The position numbers and the translations under genes are program-made. DNA of 64,000 nucleotides from Hyphomicrobiales bacterium (lineage in GTDB: Bacteria; Pseudomonadota; Alphaproteobacteria; Rhizobiales; Beijerinckiaceae): positions 1 to 64,000 of the forward strand of contig UBZM01000002.1 of the NCBI GenBank assembly GCA_900470095.1, in the 5' to 3' direction. Positions 1 to 9,141 of this stretch are shown in pieces. Each line of letters opens with the position of its first letter. Within the stretch, counting starts at the first letter, position 1. The notes under the pieces were generated by a model, which was not told where the DNA came from, did no database searches, and saw only the letters and a list, made by a program, of their open reading frames with translations.

Positions 1-1746
1 CGACGCAGTCTCGGCCATGGCGGCATTCTGCTGCGTCGCCTGGTCCATCTCGTTGACGGCACTGTTGACCTCCTGGAGGCCAGCCGCCTGCTCCTGCGCT
101 GCCGAGGCAATCTCGGCAACCAGCGCGGTGACGCGAGTGATCTCGCCCGCCATCCGCTGCAGGGCATTGCCGGTCTGGCCGACCAGTGCGACGCCCTTGT
201 CGACCTCGACGGTCGAAGCGGTGATCAGTGCCTTGATCTCTTTGGCCGCTTCGGCAGAGCGCTGCGCCAGTGCCCGAACCTCGGACGCGACGACCGCGAA
301 GCCTTTGCCGGCATCGCCCGCGCGCGCCGCCTCGACGCTGGCATTCAGTGCCAGCAGATTGGTCTGGAAGGCAATCTCGTCGATGACGCCCACGATCTGG
401 GAGATCTCGTCCGCGGACTTCTCGATGCCGCCCATGGCCGAGACTGCGTCGCGCACGATCTGAGTCGACTGCTCAGCCTCGGTCTTGACTTGAGTGGTCG
501 CCTGGCTTGCGAGGCGCGCGCTTTCGGCGGTCTGCCGCACGGTGGCGGTGAGTTCGTCAAGCGCGGTTGCCGTCTCCTCCACGGATGAGGCCTGCTGCTC
601 GGTCCGGCTGGCGAGGTCATCGGCCGCTTGGCTGATCTCACCCGAGCCTGCCTTCATGCTTTCGGTATTGGTCGCAATCTGGCGCATCGTCTCCTGGAGA
701 CGGGCAATCGCGCCATTGAAGTCATCCTTGAGCTTGACGTAGTCGGCCGCAAAGACGTCCGCGATCCGGTAGGTCAGGTCCCCCTCCGCGAGATGTTCAA
801 GACCCGCCCCGAGCGCACGGACAACCGTTTCCTGCTGGGCCGAGCTCTGGGCTCGCTCGGATTCATTGCGGCGACGGTCCAGATCGGCGGCGTCGCGATG
901 CGCGCTCGCCTGCGCCTCGACGCGCTGCTTGTCGGCCTCGACCTCCTCCTTCGCCAGAGCCGCATCGCGGAAGACGACGAGCGCACGCGCCATGCTGCCG
1001 ATCTCGTCGCTCCGCTCCTGATGTGCGATCGCGCTTTGCAGGTTGCCGGTCGCGAGTTCGTTCATCGTGTCCGAGAGCGAAGTCAGCATGCTCGAAGAAC
1101 GGCGGCTCAGGAACACGACCAAGCCAAGCATGAGCAGACCGAGCGGAACCAGAACCTTGGCCACGTCGAGCATCATGCCACGGAAGGCCGCGTCGACATC
1201 GTCGACATGCAGCCCGGAACCGACGACCCAGTTCCATTTCGGCACCGAGACGACATAGGAAATCTTGAGAGAAGGCTCCTTGTCGCTCGTTCTCAGCCAG
1301 AAATAGTCAAGAAATCCGGTGCCCTTTGCCTTGGCGAGATCGACCATCTCCTTGACGAAGAACTTTCCGGTCGCGTCCTTCAACGGCATCATGTCCGTCG
1401 TCTCGATCTTCTTGTTGGCATGCAGAACGCTGATGCCGTCGAAGTTGACGACGAAATAGTAGTTTCCGTTGTCGAAGCGCGCTGCCGAGATGGCGTCGAG
1501 CGCCAACTTCTTCGCCTCGGGTTCCTTCAGCTCACCCTTTTCAGCCCGCGCCAGGAAGCTGTTGACCGTGGACGCGGCCGCCTCGACCGCGTTCTTCATC
1601 TCGGCGCGCTTGAGAGAGATCATCTCGCTGCGGGCCTGGACGAGCGTGAAGCTCACCCCACCGATGGCGAGGACGGCAGCCAGAATGGCGATGAGACCGA
1701 ACGAACGGCCGATGGACAAGGCAGCAAGCTTCTTCAGAAACGGCAT
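1..1746 (-). CDS. Methyl-accepting chemotaxis protein (C-terminus cut by the window edge)
   Basis: This is a transmembrane chemoreceptor that senses a periplasmic ligand and controls a CheA kinase. The 582 codons visible read without a stop into the left edge, so the last part of the signalling domain is missing. Residues 15-36 and about 196-214 are membrane segments. They flank a single-Cache domain with the typical NYYFVV and [10 protein letters not shown] patches. A HAMP region follows at about 215-265, then the signalling helix with the conserved hairpin tip ([13 protein letters not shown]) near residues 450-465. The ATG at 1746 is chosen because it gives a basic residue cluster before the first membrane segment. 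A CtrA-like box lies 47 bases upstream. No che genes are adjacent, so it is probably an orphan receptor. The ligand cannot be read from the sequence. Confidence 0.93.
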   Translation of the reverse strand, partial: MPFLKKLAALSIGRSFGLIAILAAVLAIGGVSFTLVQARSEMISLKRAEMKNAVEAAASTVNSFLARAEKGELKEPEAKKLALDAISAARFDNGNYYFVVNFDGISVLHANKKIETTDMMPLKDATGKFFVKEMVDLAKAKGTGFLDYFWLRTSDKEPSLKISYVVSVPKWNWVVGSGLHVDDVDAAFRGMMLDVAKVLVPLGLLMLGLVVFLSRRSSSMLTSLSDTMNELATGNLQSAIAHQERSDEIGSMARALVVFRDAALAKEEVEADKQRVEAQASAHRDAADLDRRRNESERAQSSAQQETVVRALGAGLEHLAEGDLTYRIADVFAADYVKLKDDFNGAIARLQETMRQIATNTESMKAGSGEISQAADDLASRTEQQASSVEETATALDELTATVRQTAESARLASQATTQVKTEAEQSTQIVRDAVSAMGGIEKSADEISQIVGVIDEIAFQTNLLALNASVEAARAGDAGKGFAVVASEVRALAQRSAEAAKEIKALITASTVEVDKGVALVGQTGNALQRMAGEITRVTALVAEIASAAQEQAAGLQEVNSAVNEMDQATQQNAAMAETAS

Positions 1747-1792
1747 AGAGGAGCCTCGCGAGGTGTGATTCTTCACACTCCCCGGGCAACAA

Positions 1793-1807
1793 CTAAGGCC
1801 TTGTTAA
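1793..1807 (-). promoter_or_regulatory. CtrA-like binding box upstream of the chemoreceptor gene
   Basis: Read on the minus strand this is TTAA-N7-TTAG, one mismatch from the CtrA consensus TTAA-N7-TTAA. It lies 47 bases upstream of the chemoreceptor start. CtrA controls motility and chemotaxis genes in many alphaproteobacteria, and the window also carries chpT, the phosphotransferase that feeds CtrA. Such a short site can occur by chance, so this is a suggestion only. Confidence 0.3.
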
Positions 1808-1847
1808 TTCTGCCCCGTTTTCGCCTCATTTTAATGGCGCGGCACCG

Positions 1848-2597
1848 CTAGATGGCGGGGGCGAAATCCTCGTTATCCTCGTCCCGGCGGCCGTCGGCAC
1901 CGCGCTCCCTGCGACGAACCCGCGGGCGCACCCCGCAGAAGGCACGGGCAAGTCCGCGCAACGGAGCCGTGAGCCGATGGATATCCTCGGCTCGCGACAT
2001 CACCCAGCTCGCAGTCTTCAGTTCGCGATCGAGACGAGCCATCGTCCGGGAGAGTTCCGGCTCGTCGTCGTCGAGCCAGACATCGGCGACACGTGCCATC
2101 AACAGCACCGCGCCCTGCACGCGCACCCCTCCCAGCGCGTCCTCCGTCGGGATCCCCGCCGAGGCCAGCATGTAGCGCCAGGAATTGACCGCACCGCGAT
2201 TGAGAGCCGCGAGCGCCAGGGGATCGCGCCGCAACGCCGGCATCACGCGCCGCAGGCCAGCCTTGTAAGGGGCAAGCGCGTCGAGGCGGCGCATGACGAT
2301 ATCGAACGTCCGCTCGCGATAGGATTCCTCGGCGAGGTCGTCGGACTGTCCGGCGAGCACCGCATCGTCGACGATACGGGTCAGCCCGCCGAGAATGGCG
2401 AGCTTGGACGGGAACAGATTGCGCAATGTCGCAAGCGAGACACCGGCCTCGGCCGCGATATCGCCGAGCTCGATCTCATCCCACGGCCGCGCGGCCGCAA
2501 GATTGAAGAGCGCGTCCACCACCGCCTTCCGCGAGTCGGCGGGCGGCGCGCCTGCAGCAGGCTTTTCAGCTTTGGGGGAAGCGGGTTTGCGGGCCAT
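1848..2597 (-). CDS. TetR/AcrR-family transcriptional regulator
   Basis: A 249-residue cytoplasmic DNA-binding regulator. The N-terminus is low-complexity and lysine/proline-rich. Residues about 22-70 form a TetR helix-turn-helix, including AAEAGVSLATLRNLFPSK, the recognition-helix pattern of the family. The rest is a helical ligand-binding domain with no feature that names a ligand. The last 25 residues are very basic and then acidic (RRRERGADGRRDED), an unusual tail. The gene sits alone between proC and the chemoreceptor gene, all on the minus strand, with no divergent partner that would suggest a target. Family assignment is firm and the regulated gene is unknown. Confidence 0.85.
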   Translation of the reverse strand: MARKPASPKAEKPAAGAPPADSRKAVVDALFNLAAARPWDEIELGDIAAEAGVSLATLRNLFPSKLAILGGLTRIVDDAVLAGQSDDLAEESYRERTFDIVMRRLDALAPYKAGLRRVMPALRRDPLALAALNRGAVNSWRYMLASAGIPTEDALGGVRVQGAVLLMARVADVWLDDDEPELSRTMARLDRELKTASWVMSRAEDIHRLTAPLRGLARAFCGVRPRVRRRERGADGRRDEDNEDFAPAI

Positions 2598-2663
2598 CGG
2601 ACCTCTCCATTCGCAAAGCGATGACGGAAAGGTAGGTCTGGATCACGGCTGAGGAAAGCCCGA

Positions 2664-3485
2664 TCAGCCGGAAAGCTCTTCGGCGCGACGTTTCGCGGCA
2701 GCTACCGCGCGGCGCATCAGCGGCGCCAGCCCATTATCGGCCATCAGCACTTCGAGTGCTGCGGCCGTCGTTCCGGCGGGCGAGGTCACGTTCTGGCGCA
2801 AAGTCGCCGGCGACAGCGGCGATTGATAAAGCATCTCCCCTGCTCCCTCGATCGTCCCACGGGCCAAGCGCTCCGCCGTCTCGGCCGGAAGTCCAGCTGC
2901 GACGCCAGCCGCCGCCAGACACTCGACGAGATGGAAGACATAAGCGGGACCGGAGCCGGAAACCGCCGTGACCGCGTCGATCAGATCCTCGGTCGCGAGC
3001 CATTCGACCTTTCCGATGCTGCCGAGCAACGCATCCGCCATCGCCCGTTGATCAGCACTGACACCCCGTCCGGCGGCAGCCGCAGTGACGCCGCGCTGCA
3101 CGGAAGCCGGCAGGTTCGGCATCGCGCGAATGATCGCCGTCGCATTGGACAGCCGCGCCGAGAGGTCGCCGAGCGTCTTGCCGGCCAGAATGGAAATCAG
3201 CAGGGTCTGCGGCTGGATGAACGTCTGGACCGAGGGCGCTGCCGTATCGAGCATCTGCGGCTTGGTCGCGAGCACGAGAACCTCGGTCGGCGGCACCGAG
3301 CGTGTCTCGGGGTTGAGCGCTATCCCCTTCTCAGCTGCCAGCGTCGCGATCTCGTCCGAGGGCTTCGGGTCGATCAGCGTGATCCCGGTCGGATCCATGC
3401 CGATGCGCAGCCAGCCCTCGAGCATGGCGCCTCCCATCTTGCCCGCACCAATGAGGACAAGCGTTTGCGGCAGGGAACGGGACAT
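2664..3485 (-). CDS. proC: Pyrroline-5-carboxylate reductase
   Basis: Catalyses the last step of proline synthesis, NAD(P)H reduction of 1-pyrroline-5-carboxylate to proline, in the cytoplasm. The 273-residue product has the usual length. It starts with a Rossmann nucleotide-binding motif (VLIGAGKMGGAML). Near the C-terminal half it has the family signature VSGSGPAYVF and an all-helical dimerisation domain. The open frame continues further upstream, but the ATG at 3485 is chosen because it lies just before the Rossmann strand and the upstream part reads through a repeat. The YbjN gene lies upstream on the same strand across a palindromic spacer of about 115 bases. Confidence 0.96.
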   Translation of the reverse strand: MSRSLPQTLVLIGAGKMGGAMLEGWLRIGMDPTGITLIDPKPSDEIATLAAEKGIALNPETRSVPPTEVLVLATKPQMLDTAAPSVQTFIQPQTLLISILAGKTLGDLSARLSNATAIIRAMPNLPASVQRGVTAAAAGRGVSADQRAMADALLGSIGKVEWLATEDLIDAVTAVSGSGPAYVFHLVECLAAAGVAAGLPAETAERLARGTIEGAGEMLYQSPLSPATLRQNVTSPAGTTAAALEVLMADNGLAPLMRRAVAAAKRRAEELSG

Positions 3486-3562
3486 GGAGGCCTCACGAGA
3501 AACGGTATGGAGCGTCATGCGCAGCCCGCAGCCGGGCGTCGCACGACCAGAAGCGGCAAGGG

Positions 3563-3585
3563 ATGCCCGGGTCAAGCCCGGGCAT
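3563..3585. repeat. Short intergenic palindrome (CCCGGG core)
   Basis: A perfect 9-bp inverted repeat, ATGCCCGGG and CCCGGGCAT, with the 5-base loop TCAAG. From memory, near-identical hairpins are scattered through many alphaproteobacterial genomes as extragenic palindromes. It lies between the YbjN gene and proC, both on the minus strand, and could form a stem-loop in a shared transcript. Confidence 0.7.
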
Positions 3586-3600
3586 GACGAAACCGGGGGC

Positions 3601-4107
3601 TCAAGCTTCCCCGACTGTTTCGAGCATCGCGCCCTCGAGCCCCTCGCGCGCGCTCTTGCCGGCCCAGACCACGAAGTGGAAGGCCTGGAAATAGCGCTCG
3701 CAAGCATCGATTGCCGATTTGATCAGTGCAGCGGCCTGCTCGTCGGTCGGCTCCGCACCGCCTGAAAGCAGGAGTGCGTGGCGATACATCACCACGTTCT
3801 CCGAGCTCCAGAGGTCGAAATGGCCGAGCCAGAGCTGCTCGTTGACGAGGCTGACAAGCTGCAGAACCTCGCCGCGCCGCCGCTCCGGAACCTTGAGATC
3901 GAAGGCACAGGCGATATGGAGCGCCTCCACCTCGGAAAGCCAAGTGATCGCGACGTGATAATCCGACCAGCCACCGGTGACGGCGACGGAGAGCTCGTCA
4001 TCGCTGTCGCGGTCGAACGTCCAGTTGTTGAGTGCTGCGAGGCGCTCGATCAGGTCGAGAGGATTGGCAGGCCGTTCGGCTTCTGCGTCCAGGTCAAGGT
4101 CCATCAT
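3601..4107 (-). CDS. YbjN-domain protein
   Basis: A 168-residue soluble protein of the YbjN family, which has a fold like type III secretion chaperones. Residues about 20-150 carry the domain, with the family pattern NNWTFDRD near the start and VNEQLWLGHFDLW in the middle. No enzyme motif is seen. Two adjacent ATG codons, at 4107 and 4104, could both serve. The longer open frame beyond them reads arginine-rich shadow sequence and is not used. It sits upstream of proC on the same strand, a neighbourhood I have seen in related genomes. Its role is not known; YbjN in Escherichia coli has been tied to stress and motility phenotypes. Confidence 0.85.
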   Translation of the reverse strand: MMDLDLDAEAERPANPLDLIERLAALNNWTFDRDSDDELSVAVTGGWSDYHVAITWLSEVEALHIACAFDLKVPERRRGEVLQLVSLVNEQLWLGHFDLWSSENVVMYRHALLLSGGAEPTDEQAAALIKSAIDACERYFQAFHFVVWAGKSAREGLEGAMLETVGEA

Positions 4108-4390
4108 GCCCAGGGTCCAACTGCCAGCTCCCCGCGGGAATGCGGGTCCAGCTCGTTCGAGAACGGGAACACGGCGACGGGGAAGCGCGGGACGCAACAA
4201 GACTGCGGAAGCCGCTACATGGCCTCCTGACCGCCAAACGCACCCCAAACGGATGCGGCCGGCGAATCACCTCTCCTTCGACGATAGCGCAGGCGCGACG
4301 ACGCTCCCAACACCTGATGCAGGCTCGGCGGATTCGGGGGCTGGGCTCAATCCCTGCCGGCTGCTGTCCACAGCCGGAACGCAGGCCGGC

Positions 4391-4645
4391 TCAGCCCTTG
4401 TCGCGCGCAGCCTCGAGAGCAGCCAGCCGTGCGGCGAGCTTGTCATTCTCCTCACGGGCCAGAACCGCCATCTCGCGCACCGCTTCGAACTCTTCGCGTG
4501 TCACGACGTCCATCTCGCGCAGGAGGCGGTCGATCTGCGTGCGGGCGACCGTCTCGACCTCGCGGCGCACACCCTGGGCGGCTCCCGCGGCGTCGGTGAC
4601 CAGACGAGCGAGGTCGTCGAGTATGCGGTTCGAGGTCGTGGCCAT
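4391..4645 (-). CDS. ubiK: BMFP-domain accessory factor (UbiK/YqiC family)
   Basis: An 84-residue protein with an N-terminal amphipathic segment and a C-terminal coiled coil (about residues 45-80), the layout of the BMFP family. In enterobacteria, UbiK assists the ubiquinone-biosynthesis metabolon under aerobic conditions and associates with membranes. The pattern TREEFEAVREMAVLAREEN matches the family's conserved middle. ATG codons at 4648 and 4645 are both possible. About 280 bases separate it from the YbjN gene; I see no further gene there. It is divergent from the M24 hydrolase. The symbol is by family, not proven orthology. Confidence 0.78.
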   Translation of the reverse strand: MATTSNRILDDLARLVTDAAGAAQGVRREVETVARTQIDRLLREMDVVTREEFEAVREMAVLAREENDKLAARLAALEAARDKG

Positions 4646-4805
4646 CATCAATCTCCAAGGCCGGATGCCGGCGCTCCATAGCACGCCTGATATGGGCGAC
4701 GAAGGCCTCGGCCGCAATCGCAGCGGCACATCGTCCACGTCCTTTGAGCCCGAGCGAGCCCGGCCTAAACATGAGGACCGTGTCAGCATAGGGGATTCGC
4801 GAGCC

Positions 4806-5957
4806 ATGGCCCTGCACTTCTCACCCGCCGAATTCGCCCGCCGGCGCGAGGCTTTGCTGGCAGCCATGCAAGCCGAGCGGCTCGATGCGCTCTTCCTGTT
4901 CCAGCAGGAATCGATGTTCTGGCTGACGGGCTACGATACGTTCGGCTTCTGCTTCTTCCAGTGCCTTGTGGTGAAGGCCGATGGCAGGATGGCGTTGCTG
5001 ACCCGCTCTGCCGATTTGCGCCAGGCTCAGCACACCTCGAACCTGACCGATATCCGCATCTGGAAGGATGGCCGCGACGCAAATCCTGCGCGTGACCTGC
5101 TCATGCTGGCACAGGATCTCGGCCTGGCCGGCAAGCGCATCGGCGTGGAATTTGAATCCTACGGTCTCGTCGCTGCAAACGGCCGCAGGCTGGAAGCGGC
5201 CTTCGCTGAGGTCAGCGATCTCGTCGATAGCTCGACGATCGTGACACGGCTGCGCGCCGTGAAATCGGTCGAAGAGATTGCCTGTGTCCGGCGCGCGGCT
5301 GCTCTCTCCGACGCCGCCGACAGGGCAGCGCTCGACCTGATCCGGGCCGGCGCCGACGAGGGCGAGATCCTGGCCGCACAGCACAATGCGATCTTCACGG
5401 GTGGCGGCGACTATCCGGCCAACGAATTCATCATCGGTTCCGGCCGCGACGCCCTGCTTTGCCGCTATAAGGCGGGCCGCCGGACGCTCGACGCGCAGGA
5501 CCAGATCACGCTCGAATTCGCTGGCGTCGACAGGCACTACCATGCTGCGATCATGCGAACGGTCGTGGTCGGAAAGCCCCGTCCGCTGCATCTGCGCTAT
5601 CACGGAGTTGCCAAAGCGGCTCTGCTCGCCTGCGAGGCTGAACTGAAGCCGGGGCGGACCGCCGGCGATGTCTTCGCCGCCCACGCCCGCGTCTTTGACG
5701 AGCACGGTCTTTCCAGCCACCGGCTCAATGCCTGCGGCTACTCGCTTGGCGCAAAGTTCACGCCGAGCTGGATGGACTGGCCGATGTTCTACGAGAACAA
5801 CGACTGGCCGGTCGCTCCGGGCATGGTGATGTTCGCCCATATGATTCTGATGGATTCAGCGAGCGAGACCGCGATGTGCCTGGGCCGCACCTATCTCGTC
5901 GGCGAAACAGGCGCAGAAAATCTGAACTTGCCCGATCTGGACCTCGCGATCCGTTGA
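4806..5957 (+). CDS. M24-family hydrolase lacking the metal site (creatinase/ectoine-hydrolase type)
   Basis: A 383-residue two-domain protein: creatinase N-terminal domain (about 12-150) and a pita-bread catalytic domain (about 157-370). In true M24 metallopeptidases two Asp, one His and two Glu bind two metals. Here the Asp pair is replaced (Glu237 and Ala248 in LEFAG and YHAAIMRT) and the usual His position reads GYSLG, while the last Glu (Glu354) remains. This loss is typical of creatinase and of ectoine hydrolase DoeA, which cleave C-N bonds without metal. Automatic labels would call it Xaa-Pro aminopeptidase, which the sequence does not support. No ectoine or creatine genes are nearby. 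It diverges from ubiK. Confidence 0.82.
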   Translation: MALHFSPAEFARRREALLAAMQAERLDALFLFQQESMFWLTGYDTFGFCFFQCLVVKADGRMALLTRSADLRQAQHTSNLTDIRIWKDGRDANPARDLLMLAQDLGLAGKRIGVEFESYGLVAANGRRLEAAFAEVSDLVDSSTIVTRLRAVKSVEEIACVRRAAALSDAADRAALDLIRAGADEGEILAAQHNAIFTGGGDYPANEFIIGSGRDALLCRYKAGRRTLDAQDQITLEFAGVDRHYHAAIMRTVVVGKPRPLHLRYHGVAKAALLACEAELKPGRTAGDVFAAHARVFDEHGLSSHRLNACGYSLGAKFTPSWMDWPMFYENNDWPVAPGMVMFAHMILMDSASETAMCLGRTYLVGETGAENLNLPDLDLAIR

Positions 5958-6017
5958 CCCTACAAGAGTCACGCAGGGAATCCTCAGCAAACCCGTACGC
6001 AAAAAGCGGGAGGCGTC

Positions 6018-6578
6018 ATGTTTAGTCGTTTAAGTGGCCTCGTTCTGGGGCCAGCTCTCGCGCTTGCGCTCGCAGGCTGCCAGGAAACCACCAGCACGGC
6101 TGCGCGTCCGCGCGTCGATGCGCCCGGCGTCCCGGTCTCGGTCCAGAGCATCTCCGGTGCGCCCGACCAGGTCACCACGAATTTTGCGAGCCTGCTCGGC
6201 GAGGCGGCGGCGGAACGCAAGATGGAGATCGTCGCCGGCAATGCACCCGCGCGCTTCCGGGTTCGCGGCTATCTGACCGCCCAGCCGACAGAAGACGGCC
6301 AGACCGCGCTGGCCTTCGTCTGGGACGTCTATGACGAGGGCAAGAAGCGCGCCCAGCGCGTGCAGGGCGAGAGCCTCGGCAGGCGCGGCGGTGGCGGCGA
6401 CCCCTGGTCGAGCATCGACCAGACCATCGTCGCCAAGGCAGCATCGGATTCGATGGACGCGATCGCGAGTTTCCTCGTGACCGCTCCGGTGCCGGACAAA
6501 CCTGCCGCAGACAGCGCCAAGGATAAGGACAAGGCGAAAACCAAGACGGCTGCTGCGACCAGCGGCAAGCGCTCCTGA
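6018..6578 (+). CDS. Putative lipoprotein, unknown function
   Basis: A 186-residue exported protein. A signal peptide ends in the lipobox LAGC (Cys at about residue 21), so the mature protein should be lipid-anchored in the cell envelope. The middle (about 40-155) is a compact domain containing RFRVRGYLTAQP and TALAFVWDVYDE. The C-terminal 30 residues are Lys/Ala/Asp-rich and probably unstructured. A GGGAGG ribosome-binding site precedes the ATG. No enzyme motif is visible. It lies between the M24 hydrolase and prs and may be a single-gene unit ended by the hairpin at 6585-6608. Confidence 0.75.
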   Translation: MFSRLSGLVLGPALALALAGCQETTSTAARPRVDAPGVPVSVQSISGAPDQVTTNFASLLGEAAAERKMEIVAGNAPARFRVRGYLTAQPTEDGQTALAFVWDVYDEGKKRAQRVQGESLGRRGGGGDPWSSIDQTIVAKAASDSMDAIASFLVTAPVPDKPAADSAKDKDKAKTKTAAATSGKRS

Positions 6579-6584
6579 GCGGGG

Positions 6585-6608
6585 CATCCCGCTGAACGCA
6601 GTGGGATG
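6585..6608 (+). terminator. Hairpin downstream of the lipoprotein gene
   Basis: The arms CATCCCGCTG and CAGTGGGATG pair over 10 bp, including one G-U pair, around the loop AACG, 6 bases after the stop codon. There is no following T-run, so it is at best a weak intrinsic terminator or a 3'-end stabiliser. Confidence 0.45.
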
Positions 6609-6735
6609 GGGCGTGATTCGCGCACTGTTTTTGCAGTGCAGCGGTCGACTCATTGTCATGGCGCTGTTATGAGCGCTGCGAATTCAGCCGGTCTCACGAC
6701 TCCCGCCCCCGCCAGTCCTCACGGTGCGCCACGGC

Positions 6736-7680
6736 ATGCCCTCTTCGTTCAAAGTCGTCGCCGGCAACTCCAACCGGCCGCTCGCCGAAGCGATTTGTGC
6801 CTCCCTCGAAATCCCTCTTGCCAAGGCCCAGGTCCGGCGTTTCGCCGACATGGAAGTCTTCGTCGAGATCCAGGAGAATGTTCGCGGGCAGGACGTCTTC
6901 GTCATCCAATCGACCTCCTTCCCCACCAATGACCACCTGATGGAGCTGTTGATCATCACGGATGCCCTGCGCCGTTCCTCGGCACGGCGCATCACCGCGG
7001 TGATCCCCTATTTCGGCTATGCCCGGCAGGATCGCCGTGCCTCGGGCCGTACGCCGATCTCGGCCAAGCTCGTCGCCAATCTCATCACCCATGCCGGCGT
7101 CGACCGCGTTCTGACGCTCGATCTCCATGCTGGGCAGATCCAGGGCTTCTTCGACATCCCGACCGACAACCTGTTCGGCGCACCATTGATGGCGCGCGAT
7201 ATCAAGGAACGGCTCGACTACAAGAACGCCATGGTCGTTTCACCGGATGTCGGCGGCGTGGTCCGTGCCCGTGCGCTGGCCAAGCGCATCGACGCTCCGC
7301 TTGCCATCGTCGACAAGCGCCGCGACCGGCCGGGCGAATCCGAGGTGATGAACATCATCGGCTCGGTCGAGGGCCGCTCTTGTATCCTGCTTGATGATAT
7401 CGTCGATTCCGGCGGAACACTCTGCAACGCCGCCGAAGCGCTGCTCGCGGAAGGCGCCAGGGAAGTCTACGCCTACATCACCCATGGCGTGCTGTCGGGC
7501 GGCGCAGTCGCACGCATCGCCAATTCCAAACTCAAGGAGTTGGTGATCACCGATTCGATCATGCCGACCGAGGCCGTGAAGGTGGCGCGCAACATTCGCG
7601 TCATTTCCATTGCCAACCTGATGGGCGAGGCGATCGAGCGCACCGCGAGCGAATCGAGCGTCTCCAGCCTGTTCGACTGA
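6736..7680 (+). CDS. prs: Ribose-phosphate pyrophosphokinase
   Basis: Makes PRPP from ribose 5-phosphate and ATP, feeding purine, pyrimidine, histidine and tryptophan synthesis and the apt reaction encoded elsewhere in this window. The 314-residue length and both phosphoribosyltransferase-fold halves match the family. Visible signatures are the flexible-loop region with YARQDRR, the PRPP-synthase motif [11 protein letters not shown], and the PRPP-binding loop [11 protein letters not shown]. The ATG at 6736 is preferred over a GTG 12 bases upstream because homologues begin close to this point with the strand FKVVAG. queC follows after 10 bases, so the two may share a transcript. Confidence 0.97.
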   Translation: MPSSFKVVAGNSNRPLAEAICASLEIPLAKAQVRRFADMEVFVEIQENVRGQDVFVIQSTSFPTNDHLMELLIITDALRRSSARRITAVIPYFGYARQDRRASGRTPISAKLVANLITHAGVDRVLTLDLHAGQIQGFFDIPTDNLFGAPLMARDIKERLDYKNAMVVSPDVGGVVRARALAKRIDAPLAIVDKRRDRPGESEVMNIIGSVEGRSCILLDDIVDSGGTLCNAAEALLAEGAREVYAYITHGVLSGGAVARIANSKLKELVITDSIMPTEAVKVARNIRVISIANLMGEAIERTASESSVSSLFD

Positions 7681-7690
7681 ACGGGATGGC

Positions 7691-8437
7691 ATGATGACGG
7701 CTGCCACGACCGGCGGAGGCCGCGCACTCGTCCTGTTCTCGGGCGGGCAGGATTCGACCGTCACGCTGGCCTGGGCCCTTGCCCGCTTCGGCTCGGTCGA
7801 GACCGTCGGCTTCGATTACGGCCAGCGCCACCGCGTCGAGCTGGACTGCCGGCTCGCGATTCGCGACAAGCTGCCCGCCCTGTCCTCGGCCTATGCCGAG
7901 CGGCTCGGGCCGGACCACATCATCGACCTCGCTGCGCTTGGCACGATTTCCGAGACCGCGCTGACGCGCGAGAGCGAGATCGCCTTCGCCGATACCGGGT
8001 TGCCGACGACATTCGTGCCGGGACGGAACCTGGTTTTCCTGACCTTCGCTGCGGCGCTGGCCTATCGCCGGAACTGCAGGCACATCGTGCTTGGCGTCTG
8101 CGAGACCGATTATTCCGGTTATCCCGATTGTCGCGACGACACCATCAAGGCGATGCAGGTCGCGCTCAATCTCGGGCTCGATCGGCGATTGGTGCTGCAC
8201 ACGCCGCTGATGTGGCGCGACAAGGCGCAGACCTTCGCACTGGCCCGCGAGCTTGGCGGCAAGACGCTGCTCGATCTGGTGGTCGAAGACAGCCACAGCT
8301 GCTATCTCGGCAACCGGACGACGCGTCATGCGTGGGGCTATGGTTGCGGAACCTGCCCGGCCTGTGAACTGCGGGCGAAGGGCTATGCTGGCTTTCTCTG
8401 TTCACCGGACGACACTGGACCATCCTATGACTCCTGA
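7691..8437 (+). CDS. queC: 7-cyano-7-deazaguanine (preQ0) synthase
   Basis: ATP-dependent enzyme converting 7-carboxy-7-deazaguanine and ammonia to preQ0 on the way to queuosine in tRNA. The 248 residues begin with the ATP-pyrophosphatase loop FSGGQDST and end with the zinc-binding cysteine group (CYLG, then CGTCPAC). [14 protein letters not shown] is the substrate-binding signature. Two ATGs, at 7691 and 7694, are possible. It overlaps the following transporter gene by 11 bases, implying translational coupling. The other queuosine genes (queD, queE, queF, tgt) are not in the window. Confidence 0.96.
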   Translation: MMTAATTGGGRALVLFSGGQDSTVTLAWALARFGSVETVGFDYGQRHRVELDCRLAIRDKLPALSSAYAERLGPDHIIDLAALGTISETALTRESEIAFADTGLPTTFVPGRNLVFLTFAAALAYRRNCRHIVLGVCETDYSGYPDCRDDTIKAMQVALNLGLDRRLVLHTPLMWRDKAQTFALARELGGKTLLDLVVEDSHSCYLGNRTTRHAWGYGCGTCPACELRAKGYAGFLCSPDDTGPSYDS

Positions 8438-8990
8438 TCGGCAGCGCTGGACCGAAGGGCTGGTCGCCCTCGTCCTTTTCACGCTCACCATCCCCGCCGC
8501 GAACTGGATGCTCGGCAATGTCGGTACGGTCTGCGTGCCAAACGGCCCTTGCCTCGTACCGGTCGCCCCGGGCATCAAGGCTCCGAGCGGCGTGCTGATG
8601 ATCGGCCTCGCCCTCGTGCTGCGCGACATCGTTCAGCGGCGCCTCGGTGCCAAGGTCGGGCTGGGCGCGATCTTCGTCGGCGCCGCGATCTCCGGCTTCC
8701 TGGCACCGCCGGCGATCGTCGTCGCCTCGGTGGCTGCCTTCCTTCTCTCTGAGCTCGCGGACTTCGCCGTCTACACACCGCTGCAGCGCCGCCGCTTCGT
8801 CACGGCCGTGATCGCATCCAGCCTTGTCGGGCTCGTCATCGACAGCATCGTCTTCCTCTGGCTCGCCTTCGGCAGCCTCGACTTCCTGTCGGGCCAGATC
8901 ATCGGCAAGGCCTGGATGGTGCTGCTGGCGCTGCCGCTGATGCATCTGCTGCGTCGGCGCGACGAGCGGCTGGGACTGGTCGCCGCCTGA
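8427..8990 (+). CDS. VUT-family queuosine precursor transporter
   Basis: A 187-residue integral membrane protein with about five or six hydrophobic segments (near residues 10-30, 48-66, 72-94, 118-140 and 146-166). It resembles the VUT (YhhQ/QueT-like) family, whose E. coli member takes up preQ0 and preQ1. The gene starts inside the end of queC and overlaps it by 11 bases, which supports a role in queuosine metabolism. The open frame extends upstream, but only the ATG at 8427 gives a normal membrane-protein N-terminus. The substrate is inferred from family and gene coupling. Confidence 0.85.
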   Translation: MTPDRQRWTEGLVALVLFTLTIPAANWMLGNVGTVCVPNGPCLVPVAPGIKAPSGVLMIGLALVLRDIVQRRLGAKVGLGAIFVGAAISGFLAPPAIVVASVAAFLLSELADFAVYTPLQRRRFVTAVIASSLVGLVIDSIVFLWLAFGSLDFLSGQIIGKAWMVLLALPLMHLLRRRDERLGLVAA

Positions 8991-9044
8991 GCGGAACCGC
9001 CCTTCCCCGGGTTGAGCTTTCCCGCTTTTTCGCCTATGAGCCTC

Positions 9045-9111
9045 CTCGCGCTCGACTGACACCCTTGGAGGCACGGGCGCGAGACCAAGACGGCCGCCAT
9101 CGGGCGGCCGT
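9045..9111 (+). promoter_or_regulatory. Structured leader or terminator ahead of rplY
   Basis: Two hairpins lie between the transporter stop and rplY. The first pairs CTCGCGC (9045-9051) with GCGCGAG (9077-9083). The second is a perfect 9-bp stem, ACGGCCGCC and GGCGGCCGT (9090-9111), with loop ATCG, followed by GTCTTTATC. The second hairpin ends 30 bases before the rplY ATG. It may be the terminator of the queC unit, or an attenuator or binding site in the rplY leader. The sequence alone does not decide. Confidence 0.5.
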
Positions 9112-9141
9112 GTCTTTATCAAGAAAACGAGGACCATCATC

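Noticed and set aside
628..1851. A 407-codon plus-strand frame
   Set aside because: It is antisense to the chemoreceptor, whose minus-strand frame has membrane helices, Cache and signalling motifs.
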